Assembly (NCBI GenBank): GCA_022701365.1
Contig: JAKUHH010000184.1
Coordinates: 1 to 64,000, forward strand
DNA: 64,000 nt
Direction: 5' to 3'
From: Mycocentrospora acerina
Lineage: Eukaryota > Ascomycota > Dothideomycetes > Pleosporales
The notes under the pieces are model-generated. The model was not told where the DNA came from and made no database searches. It saw only the letters and a list, made by a program, of their open reading frames with translations. How positions within the stretch are numbered: position 1 is the first letter of the stretch; every line of letters begins with the position of its first letter. A program made the translations under genes and the position numbers. This document shows, piece after piece, positions 11,837 to 23,100 of this stretch.

Positions 11837-13180
11837 ATGCCAAGCCACACTTTTGCGACCATCGGCCCTTCGAGAAGCGATCAAGAGCCTGCTATTGAGC
11901 TGAGGAGGACAGTTACTGGGAAGAAGATACGCCCATCACCCAATGCTTCTGCAGTTGACATGCTTAAGGCATTGCTTCCCGCTGCACTTCTTATTTTGGC
12001 TATTTTCTGGATTAATATGTCTCACATGTACGGCGTGTTCCATCACCAAGGAGCTTATGTCCGCAGGGCGAAAGTCGCATTAGCTGATTTTGATGGGAGT
12101 GATTTTGGCCAGGCCCTACGACTGGCTGCAGCATCGAAAAATGGGTCATACGGATATCCTACATATATCAACGTCGACACTACAGGGTCATCTCCTGAGC
12201 AAATACGACACCAAGTTTTCAAGGGCACATACTGGGCTGCAATTGTAGTGCAGCCTGAAGCGACAGCTCACTTTAAGGAAGCTGTAAATGGTACAGCTAC
12301 TATGTACAACTCCAACAATATCTACACTTACTATCTGCTCGACGCAAGGTACTATACGCTATACGCATCTAGTATTCTTACAACAACTGTCACTACGGCC
12401 TCAACCGCATCAGCAATATTCAGCGACCAATTCATCTCGCCCCTGCTTGCCCGTGGTGAGTATGCCAATACAACAGCAGCACTCTCCGCATTATCTGGTC
12501 CTGCCCGTGCTGTCGAGATGCAAGCCGCTTCCCAATCCTTTGCCAGCCTAGACGACAAAGCTTTCTTCAACACTATCGGCTGCGTTATGCCAGTACTCAT
12601 GCAATTTTTCTTTATTATGGCATGGAATGGTGTATGTAACAGCATGCATCTCTACGCTGCTTATGATCTTCGGACACATATCCTCGCCCGCCTCTTCTGG
12701 AGCACTGCATGGCCTTTGGTCAGTAGTCTTTGCGCAGTTGGATGGACATTTGCATTCCGCGGCTCATACAGCATTGACGGGAAGATGTTTTTCGCTTCCT
12801 GGACTGTCACATGGGTTTTTTGTATGATTAACTTCGATGTCTTGGATATTATCACTGGCTTCATACCCATGGCTTTTGTGCCATTTTTGTTCGTGACTTG
12901 GGTCATTTTCAATGTTGCGGCATCTCTAGGTTCGGAGGAAATACTTAACCATTGGTACAGGATAAGCTACTTTTTCCCTTCCCTTCACTGGTTCCGGACA
13001 TACATCACAATAATCACCCAAGGAGCATACAATAACCTCCATTATACACTGCCGGTACTAGCGGCATGGTTGATAATAGTGAAGTGTTTAAGCCCGTTCG
13101 CCACAAGAAATCGGGTCAGGAAGGCGCAGGAGACGTTCAGATGGTACAACGAAAGAAATGCGATTGGTGGTCCTCACTAA
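11837..13180 (+). CDS. DUF3533 / SNG1-type multi-pass membrane protein
   Basis: Intronless, 447 aa. After a short basic cytosolic tail there is one membrane segment (about residues 43-62, LLPAALLILAIFWINM). A soluble, probably extracytosolic domain of about 170 residues follows, with several N-x-S/T sites, and then about five further membrane segments (from NTIGCVMPVLMQFFFIMAW to VLAAWLIIVKCL). This layout and the motif pattern fit the DUF3533 family, which includes yeast SNG1 (nitrosoguanidine resistance, a plasma-membrane/lipid-homeostasis protein) and is distantly ABC-2-permease-like. It has no ATPase domain. In this context it could help tolerance or export of a toxic product, which is inference only. 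It lies 5.4 kb downstream of the 3' end of the NRPS, with an F-box-like gene between. Confidence 0.85.
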   Translation: MPSHTFATIGPSRSDQEPAIELRRTVTGKKIRPSPNASAVDMLKALLPAALLILAIFWINMSHMYGVFHHQGAYVRRAKVALADFDGSDFGQALRLAAASKNGSYGYPTYINVDTTGSSPEQIRHQVFKGTYWAAIVVQPEATAHFKEAVNGTATMYNSNNIYTYYLLDARYYTLYASSILTTTVTTASTASAIFSDQFISPLLARGEYANTTAALSALSGPARAVEMQAASQSFASLDDKAFFNTIGCVMPVLMQFFFIMAWNGVCNSMHLYAAYDLRTHILARLFWSTAWPLVSSLCAVGWTFAFRGSYSIDGKMFFASWTVTWVFCMINFDVLDIITGFIPMAFVPFLFVTWVIFNVAASLGSEEILNHWYRISYFFPSLHWFRTYITIITQGAYNNLHYTLPVLAAWLIIVKCLSPFATRNRVRKAQETFRWYNERNAIGGPH

Positions 13181-16083
13181 AGCGTTCAATTCTTTCTTTA
13201 AATTCATTTGGCAATCTTTTGCAAATTTAGCGATGCAAATTACCACACTTTAAATTTTTAATTTACGAAAACAATACACATTTTCATCTTAGATCAGTGA
13301 TATGGGAACGATCTATCTTCCTTTCCTTTAGGCTCTGTTGGTCCTGTTTTCAGTCAGCTTGCTCTCCAGTAAGCTCTTCTAGTCACGAAATTCACAATAT
13401 CATTCCCTAAACTACGATCGCAACACACTAATTTGTATTTGGCCTATGAAAACGATAAATAGAAATTCATATAATCCTCTCGACTTCAGATTTATGACAC
13501 CTCGCCAGCAAACGATAGTCGATATGGTTCCTACCGTTACACGATTTCGTCCCACCCCACAGCAAAATTCCTTAATTCCAACTCTCTGAAAAATTACGTC
13601 ATGAAGGATAATAATACCTGAATTCAATACTCTGACCTATTCGACTAACAAGAATGATATAGTCTGTTAACATGGAAGATGAAAAGGACAATAAAATAGA
13701 GCATCAGGCGTTTAAGCTAGGCAAAATGCTTCAATTCTTCTTTCACCTTTATATTTAATGTTTCTAATAGCCTGATCCCTATAGGATATCATTAATACCA
13801 ATGCTTCGACTAAGAAGAAAATGAAATTCCATCAGACGTTAAAAGGGTGCCTCGATAGCGAGTCGATTGACGACTTTAAAGAGTAAACCGCGTTCGAAAG
13901 TGGTAACTTTCAGACTAAAACGTAGAATTACAAATTTTTCAAGTGAAATATACTAAATGCATCAACGCTGTTCAGATTTGCAAAGTCAGTATTGTTTGTT
14001 AATGATCGAGAAAGCCTTTTGAGGGACTTCGATGATCAGGGCTTCAAGGAAATCATCAAATTTCCACATTGAAAACTACGAGAAAAGTGTAATCTAGATG
14101 AAGTGAATATAGATACTTTCATTAAAATGACCTAGTTGTTCGTTTATTCCATAAATCCTCATCTTTTCGCAACAAAACCATATGCATCCGGTCTATGTAA
14201 TTGATATGACGCGAAGGAAGCTGAAATCTCATTGCAATTCTTTTAAGAGTTATTCGGGCCTCGGAAAATATTAGCTTTACAACATGAATAAGAAAGCCAA
14301 GTGAGTTCTCTAAATACAGTAAGTAACTGGAAGTAGCAAAGTTTTTTATTCTTAATAGGATATAATACTAACATAAAGCGGGAGATTGTGTTTAAAACAA
14401 GTGCACAGTTTTGACAGTCGTTCTAAGTTACCTAGCGTCATACCCACGCTGCACACAACTATCCAAGTTACCTTATATAGTATTTCGAGAGAAGAATTAT
14501 GGTTATCATGTGTCTGCACTAATGACGATCTCTAGTTCTACTTTGTGTGATTTGATTTTCACTGGAGGCTGACTTGAATGTAAATATTCCAACCCATAAA
14601 AATTTACATACAACTCAATCTGAAAACCTGCACTCTGACATCATATTTAGTTCTTGATTTTACTGCTTGTCATTTCGTATTTCGCACTCGACTTGTCAGT
14701 TTTACTTTTATTATACTCACTTTCTACTGGTTTGTTGCATCAAACCAATAATATTGCGTGCGTTGTCTTTTAAAAGTATAAAATTCTTTCGTCGAATCTA
14801 AAGATGCTTTTTTAGAAATAGCCTCTCATTTAATTAGATAAGTATCATGATATGAGTCTCTGATAACTACTACTTATCACTCAATGTTAAAGTTCATTGG
14901 TATGGACTTCCAAAAGATCTTGTGCTTAATCTGATTTGATTGCTGAATAATATGTTAGAAGATGCTGAATTGTTTAAGCAAAACCCTGATTGATTCTTGC
15001 TGATAAATTGAGTTAACTGATGTACTTGTACACGACATTAACTGATTACCATCAAGAAATTAATGCTCCTGATGAATGAAGATAACAATAAGCGTACCTG
15101 TTTTGCTTGTCGTATCTTTGCTTCATCCCTTCTTTTACTACGTATGATTTCTTTCTATCAATAAATCAAGAGTATTTATACAACCATCGAACTCTTAACA
15201 GATCTGTCAGCCAACTAGTTATTGTGTAGACCTGAATCTTCGTGCAGCTACAGTCGTAGGAGTACTTATCAGGCTCAATTTTACATGTCATACTTGATCT
15301 ATAGACCCATCGCATTCCAATACAAAAATACTGTAGAAAGTGTGCTTGCAGTAGTAACTACAAAGGTTCTTCTTCATAGATCAAGTGCAGTGGCTATTTA
15401 GACACTCTAGATTGCATATATGCTTTTCCTCTTTATGTAAAGCATGTAGATGGCTTGATGATACAACGATCAATTTGAATCTATTCTCATTTGAAAATAC
15501 TTCTTCTGTGTTCATCAGAAGGAATTGGCTTGCTCCCGCATCTTAGGTCGTTGTGTACAAAGAACGTTGTGCCCAAATTTGAAAATGCCGATGATTAAAA
15601 TTAAATACCTCTGATAATTCGATGCTTTTGAGGAAAAACTTTCGGTACACTTTTGAATCAAGTAGCTACAGCTTTGTAATCAGTCACAAGCAATTTAGCT
15701 ATCCAACCATCGAGAGCCAGCCGAAGTGTCAAGGAAGAGTTCCATGGATAAGTTAAGTAATAAAAATCTTGATGCCAAATCAAAACTTACTGTTTTCGCT
15801 AGATATTTCTAAATCAATTAAGTCACTACTTTTGCCTGCACTCTGAGCGTGGTAGCGTGCTTCCCGTGACGATTGAGATTGGACTGCAGAGGTCATTCTT
15901 AGGCTGTGACTGGGCTATCCGAATTCTTGCGCACCATCCCATGTTTATAATTGCATAGCTATGTCTAACAGTCCAAATGAGAAACGCAATGGAGCCGTTC
16001 GATCTATAATTCGCTGAAGAGCATACTTTCTACTTCCCACATATAGTACTACTCGATTGAGTCATTTAAAAAACGAAATGATA
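13181..16083. other. 2.9 kb AT-rich gene-free stretch
   Basis: No complete gene is seen. Between about 14.9 and 15.6 kb the minus strand gives patchy protein-like runs broken by many TAA/TAG stops, which might be another decayed element; this was too weak to call. Confidence 0.4.
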
Positions 16084-17169
16084 TCAACTAACCGTATAAA
16101 TACCTGGTATACTACCTTTCCTACTCACAACAACTCTTCTCTCTCTGTCTACCCCCTCACTTTGACTGACCATCTCCAAATCCTCTGCAAGACGATGCTG
16201 CAACGCCCTCCTAACATTTCCCACATTTCCCATACTCAACTTCAGTAATTCTTCAGTGCTCTTAGCGAACTCTACTAACAACATCAAATCTTTAACAGCT
16301 TCCGCTCCCTCGCCTAAATCCGCAACCTTCGCCCATGTCCATCTCGTGTGATGCGACCACCGCACACTTATGAGCCACTTCAATGGGTGCACCTCCCCCT
16401 TTTCCTCAAAATGTTGAATCCTTTGCCGAGAAACTAGTGTGTCGATTACAATGCTAATTTTATAGAAATGTGAGGCTGAGTAGCTAAGATACGTGCCGTT
16501 AAAATCTAATCTCTCGACTCTAGACTCTTCTCTCACTCGAGCGATAAATTTTTGAGCTTTCAGACTCAAAGTGCCAGTTAAGGTAATTTCCAGCTCTCCG
16601 TTGTAATGCGCGTTGATGGCCCGAATGAGCGCGCTGACATCGTCGACATGGCATGAAAGAAATTTCTTTACGCATTTAGCTTTAACGAAGGTGTTCAGAT
16701 GCAAAGAACCGCTGGACCTTCTGCATGCCGGCGCAGGCGTGACGTCTATTAAAACCCCCTTCATATCCGTGCATAAGGGCAGATCAGGCACGGATTGTAT
16801 CCACGCAGCCACAAGTTCAGGATGGCTATATGTCTCTGGACTAGTGTAGTAACACGTCCATCTGATCCTGTTCGCATCCGCATCGTGAAAAACATCGATG
16901 CAGATGCGTTCGAGTTTTGGGACGCAGGCGTGGCTGTTGAAGGCAAAAGATTGATTTTTGAGCATAAGGAATTGGGATGGATGCGTGAAGACGAATGTAG
17001 GTGACCATGTAGGAATAATATGCATTGTGTCGAAACGCAGACTGGTATTAATGCTAAGGAGGGTGATCACTTGGGTGGAGGGCGAATCGTTAACGAAAAT
17101 TATGTTTGGCAGGATGAGTGTAAGGATGCGCTGGCGGAGTTCTGTTGGGAGTGATATTAGAGTCGCCAT
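16084..17169 (-). CDS. F-box-like fungal protein of unknown target
   Basis: Intronless, 361 aa from the chosen start. The N-terminus reads MATLISLPTELRQRILTLIL, the hydrophobic LPxELRxxI pattern of short fungal F-box-like motifs. The rest has no recognised repeat. It contains an alternating helical/strand region and a Trp-rich patch (SVRWSHHTRWTWAKV) near the C-terminus. Such proteins usually sit as orphan substrate receptors of SCF-type ubiquitin ligases. Start choice: an ATG 27 codons upstream (17250) keeps the frame open, but the inner ATG at 17169 has A at -3 and G at +4 and puts the F-box at the very N-terminus, as in relatives. Many fungal genes of this type are poorly conserved. Confidence 0.6.
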   Translation of the reverse strand: MATLISLPTELRQRILTLILPNIIFVNDSPSTQVITLLSINTSLRFDTMHIIPTWSPTFVFTHPSQFLMLKNQSFAFNSHACVPKLERICIDVFHDADANRIRWTCYYTSPETYSHPELVAAWIQSVPDLPLCTDMKGVLIDVTPAPACRRSSGSLHLNTFVKAKCVKKFLSCHVDDVSALIRAINAHYNGELEITLTGTLSLKAQKFIARVREESRVERLDFNGTYLSYSASHFYKISIVIDTLVSRQRIQHFEEKGEVHPLKWLISVRWSHHTRWTWAKVADLGEGAEAVKDLMLLVEFAKSTEELLKLSMGNVGNVRRALQHRLAEDLEMVSQSEGVDRERRVVVSRKGSIPGIYTVS

Positions 17170-17422
17170 AGTATGGATTGTAGGAAGACAGGACGCAAGG
17201 CGAGGAAATATAGTTTTTGATTTGTAAGGTTTTCCGAGAAAGGTGAGCATCTAAGCCACAGCCCTTTTCGGGTGTGGCTAAGGCAGAAAATCAAACACCA
17301 TTGGGGCGAGGGGAAAATCGAAGGCGTTATTCTTGAGTAAGTGACGCTGAACTTGGTTTGAGGTAATGAGAATATATTTAAATGGAAACCTACAATTGTC
17401 GCAGATTCAAGGGTCTTGTAGT

Positions 17423-17553
17423 TTCTCACGTGCAGCAGTACGTGAGCACACCGTGTGCCAGTCAACACTCGTGTACTATCACGTGTGTGAATATGTGACT
17501 ATCAAGCGTCTATATGACCTACTATTACACTCCTAATAAAACAACAAGTTCTA
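17423..17553 (+). repeat. Diverged LTR-like fragment, opposite orientation
   Basis: Its reverse complement shares GAACTTGTTGTTTTATTAGG and a CACGTG-rich tail with the fragment at 10.2 kb and the LTR at 4.9 kb. The adjoining plus-strand bases read TATGAGCCCGGA, again like the half initiator-Met primer site, so a small piece of internal sequence may remain. Diverged, boundaries approximate. Confidence 0.55.
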
Positions 17554-17839
17554 TGAGCCCGGACTACGCAGCTGTATTTGCGTCACTTCTAGCCATAGTC
17601 TCACCCACAAACAGCGCAAGAGTGCACATTCGATCCTCACGGGTGCCGCATACTCGCACAACGCTGGAGGTAGACAAGAGAGACTAAGTAGTAAAAGCGT
17701 TTCGGTTATATAAATATGGTGCCAGACTAGATCTTTACAGACTTCAGTTCGACAGTGTTAAGACTACTAGTCGAATAGCTCTGCAGCAGGCACAGATGAC
17801 ACCTAACACGCAAGCTCTCGTCAAGATTGTGACTCTCTA

Positions 17840-18310
17840 CTATTTCGTATATGTCATTAGATTTAGGGAGAGAGTGGTGGGGATTTCAACCAATCGCATA
17901 AGCCTTCTAGCTTCAGCAGCATAAATGTCAGCCTTTTTGTTAACACATAGTTTTGGAATAATTTCCAATTCAATGACCAAATCTTCTCTCGCATGCTGAA
18001 ACGGAAATAACTTATTCATAATTTCTAATGATTGCTTCTGGCCTATTGTACTATGTAACTGTATTAACGAACTTTTAGAGTGCCTTTTTAACACAATTTG
18101 GAGAAAATCTTCAAGGAGATAATGCAGCTACGATGATAGTGCGAAGTAGGATGAAGAAACGGAATTAAGCGTTCGAAGAGATGTGCTCAGCCGCAATCAT
18201 GCTGACTTTAATCAGTTCAAAGTGCCGACTAATGGTGCTGTTTCGTAGGTATTCTGTGATGAGCAGCCAGCTTTTAAAGTACAAGTGACAACTAGTCTAA
18301 AATCAAAGTT
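17840..18310 (-). pseudogene. Possible decayed gene or unrecognised exons
   Basis: On the minus strand an open run of about 102 codons ends at a stop at 17840. It reads protein-like (for example KQSLEIMNKLFPFQHARED and KKADIYAAEARRLM). Just upstream, in another frame, a second run (YFKSWLLITEYLRNS, then HFELIKVSMIAAEHISS) is followed by a TAA and a further open run. Together they look like one helical protein broken by one frameshift and one stop, or two exons with a short intron. No family is recognised. It lies between the F-box-like gene and the NRPS 3' end. Chance open frames of this size are not rare in AT-rich DNA, so support is weak. Confidence 0.3.
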
Positions 18311-18618
18311 ACGATCTAGCAACTTGAAGAAAAAAAAGCCGGTTGAAAATTACTCGTTCCTTCTATTCGCCGCAACCATAGTTATTGAATCCTAGAGTTT
18401 AAATTTAACAAACTTTTGTTGTCTTTGTAGCAGCTAATTTGCAAAATCATTTGAACGGAGATAGAACATGATCATAAAGAGTGTCCATCGTTGAACAGGT
18501 TGATTGTTTCTAGTTGTTGCGTAAGAGCACGTATGTCTTCTGTCTGGAGCAGCCATGAACGATATGTTCCTGTTTCACACTAGTCCGTACACGAGCTCTC
18601 TTTCCTTAAAGGATATCA

Positions 18619-20110
18619 CTACTCAACCATCGGTTGTTCAAACAGTGGAATACCGAATGTAGAAGGTTCCTCTTTTACGAACGTCAAAACTTCGCAGTGG
18701 TCGTCATCGCCGTAACACCCCCACAACTGGTTGAGATACCCACACAAATTGTCAGCCATCCTTTCCGCAATCCCAGCCGGCACTACATCACAACAAAAGT
18801 GAAGCTTGACACTCATTCCAGCGCTGCCTTCCTTACCACTGGCAGTTATCGGTGTTGTTTCGACTAAGACATCCGCTGAATCCCATGTCTCGCCTATCCA
18901 GCCAACTTTTTCGCACTTCAACCCCTCTCCGAAATTTTGCTCCGACCGATCTATCTCATTTGCGCTGTCGTCTTTTCGGAATAACATGACCGCATCCAAT
19001 TCCATGTGCAAAACTATTGAACTAAATCTCCTGGCGCCTCCCAATAGGCCCAAGTCTTCAAACTTTACACCCCGATGCGCCACCGCCTCGCGTGCCTGCT
19101 TGTCAACAGCAGCGAGAAGGAATGACTTACTCATATGAAGTGCTGTGCGTCGCACAACGACTGGCGCAGTAACCATGCATGGCCCAACGACATTATCGAC
19201 GCCATCGAGCGGGATAGCGCGGTTCGCCAGAGTTTCACCGAAAATGATTGCGTCTCCATTTTCAATTTCTGTGTCGCCAGTACGACTCTGTGATGGCGGC
19301 ATATGGGCTAACGTCGCAGCCCATGCAGCCTTAAGCACTGTTGTAAATGAATGGCGATTTTGGTGTCCATCAACTGGTCTTGGCGCGGAAATGTAGCGAT
19401 TGAGCGTCGAGTTGAGTGGGTTTGTAGGTAGGGTAGAGTTTCTGTCTTTTTCCTTTGTAGACCGACTAACTATGTCAGTCATCTGGGCACCCGAAATCTC
19501 TGCTTGCCAAAACTCCCTCGCGGCGGATTGGGTCGATTGAACAGCATGGAGGAAAGCGCAAAAAGACGGGGTATATGGAAGGGGAGTTCTAGGTCGTGTA
19601 TAAAGGGTCTTTAGGGCAGAGAGTATATGCGACAGTGAGATGGCATCGTACTGAGCGTGAGGGAGGCGTACGAGCAGGCGACTTCGTTTGTTGGATTTGA
19701 GCAAAGCAAAGCGGACACCTTGTTGGGTGACAGGAGAATCACGCTGTTTGTCATGGGAGACATAATCGAGACTGGTACTTTCAATGTCTTTAGCAACAAA
19801 CTGCTCTTCGAACTCGATAGTTGGACAGCGAATAACAGCCTGTAGTAGGCGCAGCTGGTACCGGACAAAAATCGTACGAAGGATGGGGTAATGAGCAACA
19901 ACTTTCATGCACACCTCTTGCAGCCGTTTTCCATCTAGCTTGCCTTCGAAGTCGAGCGTCACGTAATAAATTGTATAACGCTCTTTCGTCTGCGAAGCAG
20001 CGACCATCTGTGTTTGCATGTCTGTCGCCCAGGCCACATCTTCGACATCCGACGGCTGGACATTCCCTTGAGCTGCAATATGTGCAAGGATTGAGGCATT
20101 GGAATCCTTC
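18619..20110 (-). other. NRPS terminal condensation-like domain
   Basis: About 480 residues after T5 show a C-domain layout (VEDVAWATDMQTQMV, LRTIFVRY, then RLPHAQYDAISL near 19640-19670). The motif is PHxxxDA: the catalytic second His is kept. Fungal synthetases often end in such a domain, which cyclises and releases the peptide in place of a thioesterase. No thioesterase GxSxG domain follows. Confidence 0.75.
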
Positions 20111-23100
20111 GTGTTTGATAAAGTCGAAAAAGGCTTGTACATGTTGTTGCTCTCTAGAGCTGGACAACACTTCTTGGCCATTTCGGACAGCGAACACCCC
20201 GCATAAATATCAACAACACGAACAGCAAGGCGAGATTCTCGAGCTAATGTAGAGAGACGCATAGCACTTATGGAATCGCCCCCAATATCGAAGAATTTGT
20301 CGTCAGCGCCAACGTCTGATGGATCAATTGATAAAACTTGGCTCCAAATGGTCTGAAGCGTTTTTTCGGTAGGAGTAGAAGGCGGACGCTTAGTAGCTGG
20401 CCTGAGGGAGAGTTCTGCAAGCCGAGCAATCGGTATTTGGGCCCCCAATTCTCGCAAAATCATCCGGTTTACTTTGCCTGACACGCTGAAGGGAAGGTTG
20501 CGCAATGGGAAGAAAACACGCGGAATCATATGTGAAGGAAGTACTTCTCCAAGCCTTTTTTCGACTTCAGTGAGTCTGGCCGCGAGGATTGTCATGTTCG
20601 CGTAATTCGGCATCTCAACGTTGTCCTCGCCATCGTAGTCCGCTCCCAAAGCTATGAAAGCCACCAGCGCCGCTTTGTTGGGCTTCTCGTTTTGAGGAAT
20701 AATAATCTCGACGCTCAAAGCGGAGATCGAAGACGCCACAAAACGTTTGAGATGGTACTCGATCTCACCAAGCTCGATTCTCTGACCACGAAGCTTGACC
20801 TGCCCATCGCGACGGCCAACAAAGATAATTTCACCATGAAGGCCATACTTGACCAAGTCTCCAGTTTTGTAGAATCTTCCAGGATTTTCTGGATAGCGTT
20901 TTCGCCAAGGGAATGTGGAAGGAAAGGCGACGCGCGTCTTGTCTAGGTCGAGCATGTATTCGCGTGCCACGACTGGACCCTCGACAACCAACTCTCCAAC
21001 AGCACCAACCGGTACCAATCTACTATCATCCGCCACATTAACAATCCAAGCCCGATTTCCATCGAACGGGAAACCAATCTCGTTGCTGTGACTTTGCAGA
21101 GAAAGACGCCGGGAGACATGAGAAACAACACTTTGCTCGGCGGAGCCGTAGAGTGTGAAGAGGTCGACGTGATTGGCCCATATACGTAGCTGCTCTTGGT
21201 TGACGGCCTCACCACCAAGTGTAAGCGTTTTAAGCGAGGGAACCATTTCAGGACTCAAAATTCCAGAAAATGAAGGTGTTAAAAACGCCCAGTTCACTTG
21301 CCGCTTATCCATGGCCCGAGAAACGGCTTCCGTACGTTCTTGGTCAGAAAGGACACACACACAACCGCCCGCGGTCAGCGTCACCAGAATCTCCATCAAT
21401 GCGGCACCGAAACTATAAGACGCAAACTGGAGAGTTCGAGTTTGCTCATCCATGGCGATACGGGCAGCCATACCGCGTGCTGCGGCTGCAAAGGACCTAT
21501 GCTCAACTACGACGCCCTTAGGCTCCCCTGAACTACCCGATGTAAATATAACATACGCAACGTCTGTAGGTCTGATAGTTAGAGTAGGAGTACTGTTGAC
21601 TGGCAATTTATTTGTCAAGTTGCGGTCGAGTACGATGAGATTGTCAACTATATTGAGTAGGCGCTGGGAGAAACCGTTGGAGACGATGGCAACACGGGCG
21701 TCAACCTTGGCACATATCAATCGTGTCCTATTCATCGGGTGTGCTGGATCGAGCATAACGAATGTAAATCCGGCTTTGAGAACACTCAGGATAGCAACTT
21801 GCGTCCACATGGACTTCTCAAAATATAGCGGCACGACCGTCTGGGACGTGGGGCTAAGCTGTTGCCGCAAGTGCGCAGCCAGGCCAGAGGACAGGGTATC
21901 AAGCTCTCCATAAGTTAGCTCACCATCCCATGAGCATACGGCAGGAGTATCAGGATGTTCTGAAGCCTGCTGCTCAATAAGAGTATGAATGCAAGAGTCA
22001 TCAAATCTAGCCGAGCAGCCCCAGCGTTGTATATCCTGCTTGTCTTGTGGACTAGTAAAGTCAACATCGGCAATAAGTAAATCTTCTTGGTTGCAAAGTT
22101 GTTGTAGGACATGGTCTAGCTGGAGAAGTATTCGTTGCATTTGTGCAGGCTCGATGATATGGGGATCGAACAAAGACTCGACCTGAATTGCACCAGCAAG
22201 GAGTTCGCAGTGAAGAACCAGACTGTAGCCATTAAATGAAGAGAATAGCTCAGATTTAGCATCGTGCTGAAACGGATTGTCAACAAATTCATCGCTGCTC
22301 GCTTGTGGTTGGATCAAGAGTAGGCTATCGAATGAGCAAGCAGCGCTTGCGCTAGCGCTAAGCTGTTGGATATGTTGTAGACCAATGTGCTGTGTTGATG
22401 CCGTCTTGATAGCCATATCTTGTGCATGAAGAAAAAGCTTGTCTGCCTTCTGCCCAGGCTCAATTCGGAAGCGGATAGGGATAGTGACAATCGTTGGGCC
22501 CACCATTTCTTGAATACCAGCAACAGGTGCCATTCTTCCAGAGAGCGTCATTCCAATCACCGGATTCTCAGTCTCTGCATACTGGGACACAATCAATGCC
22601 CACGCAGCCTGTAGTATGCTGGAGATCGTGACTGATTGACTAGACTTTGTGGTTCGAGAGATGTGTATGCAGTGTACGACATGATCAGTGGGCTGTGGCG
22701 AAAGAACTGTTGATGGGCGTGCAGGGAAGACAGTCTTCTCCGCACCATCAAGGTAACTCGTCCAGAAGTCCTTGGCAATGTTCATGTCCATTTCCTGTAG
22801 GTGTTGAATGAAATTATTGTAGGGAGGTAATGGAGCAGATTGGAGTCCATTGTAAACATCATTCAATCTCTTCATTATGACCTTCCAGGCCCATCGGTCA
22901 AATATGGCGTGGTGGCACACCCAAACCATGAATGTTTCTTTTCCTTCGGTGATAATAGCATGCTCACTTAGGTGGTCACCTAATGACATCGGCACCTCCC
23001 TCTTTGATTGAATGTAGTTTTGCAAGCTCTCCCCCGAAACCCAAACTAGCGGCTCCTTAACAACAACTTGCAGTATGCCTCTGTCTGCAGATGTCTGGAT

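Noticed and set aside
14880..15560. Possible second decayed retroelement on the minus strand
   Set aside because: Protein-like words are short and broken; resemblance to Copia reverse transcriptase was too loose to support a call.
18619..20110. Terminal thioesterase for the NRPS
   Set aside because: The C-terminal domain shows C-domain motifs (PHAQYDAIS) and no GxSxG with a hydrolase fold.
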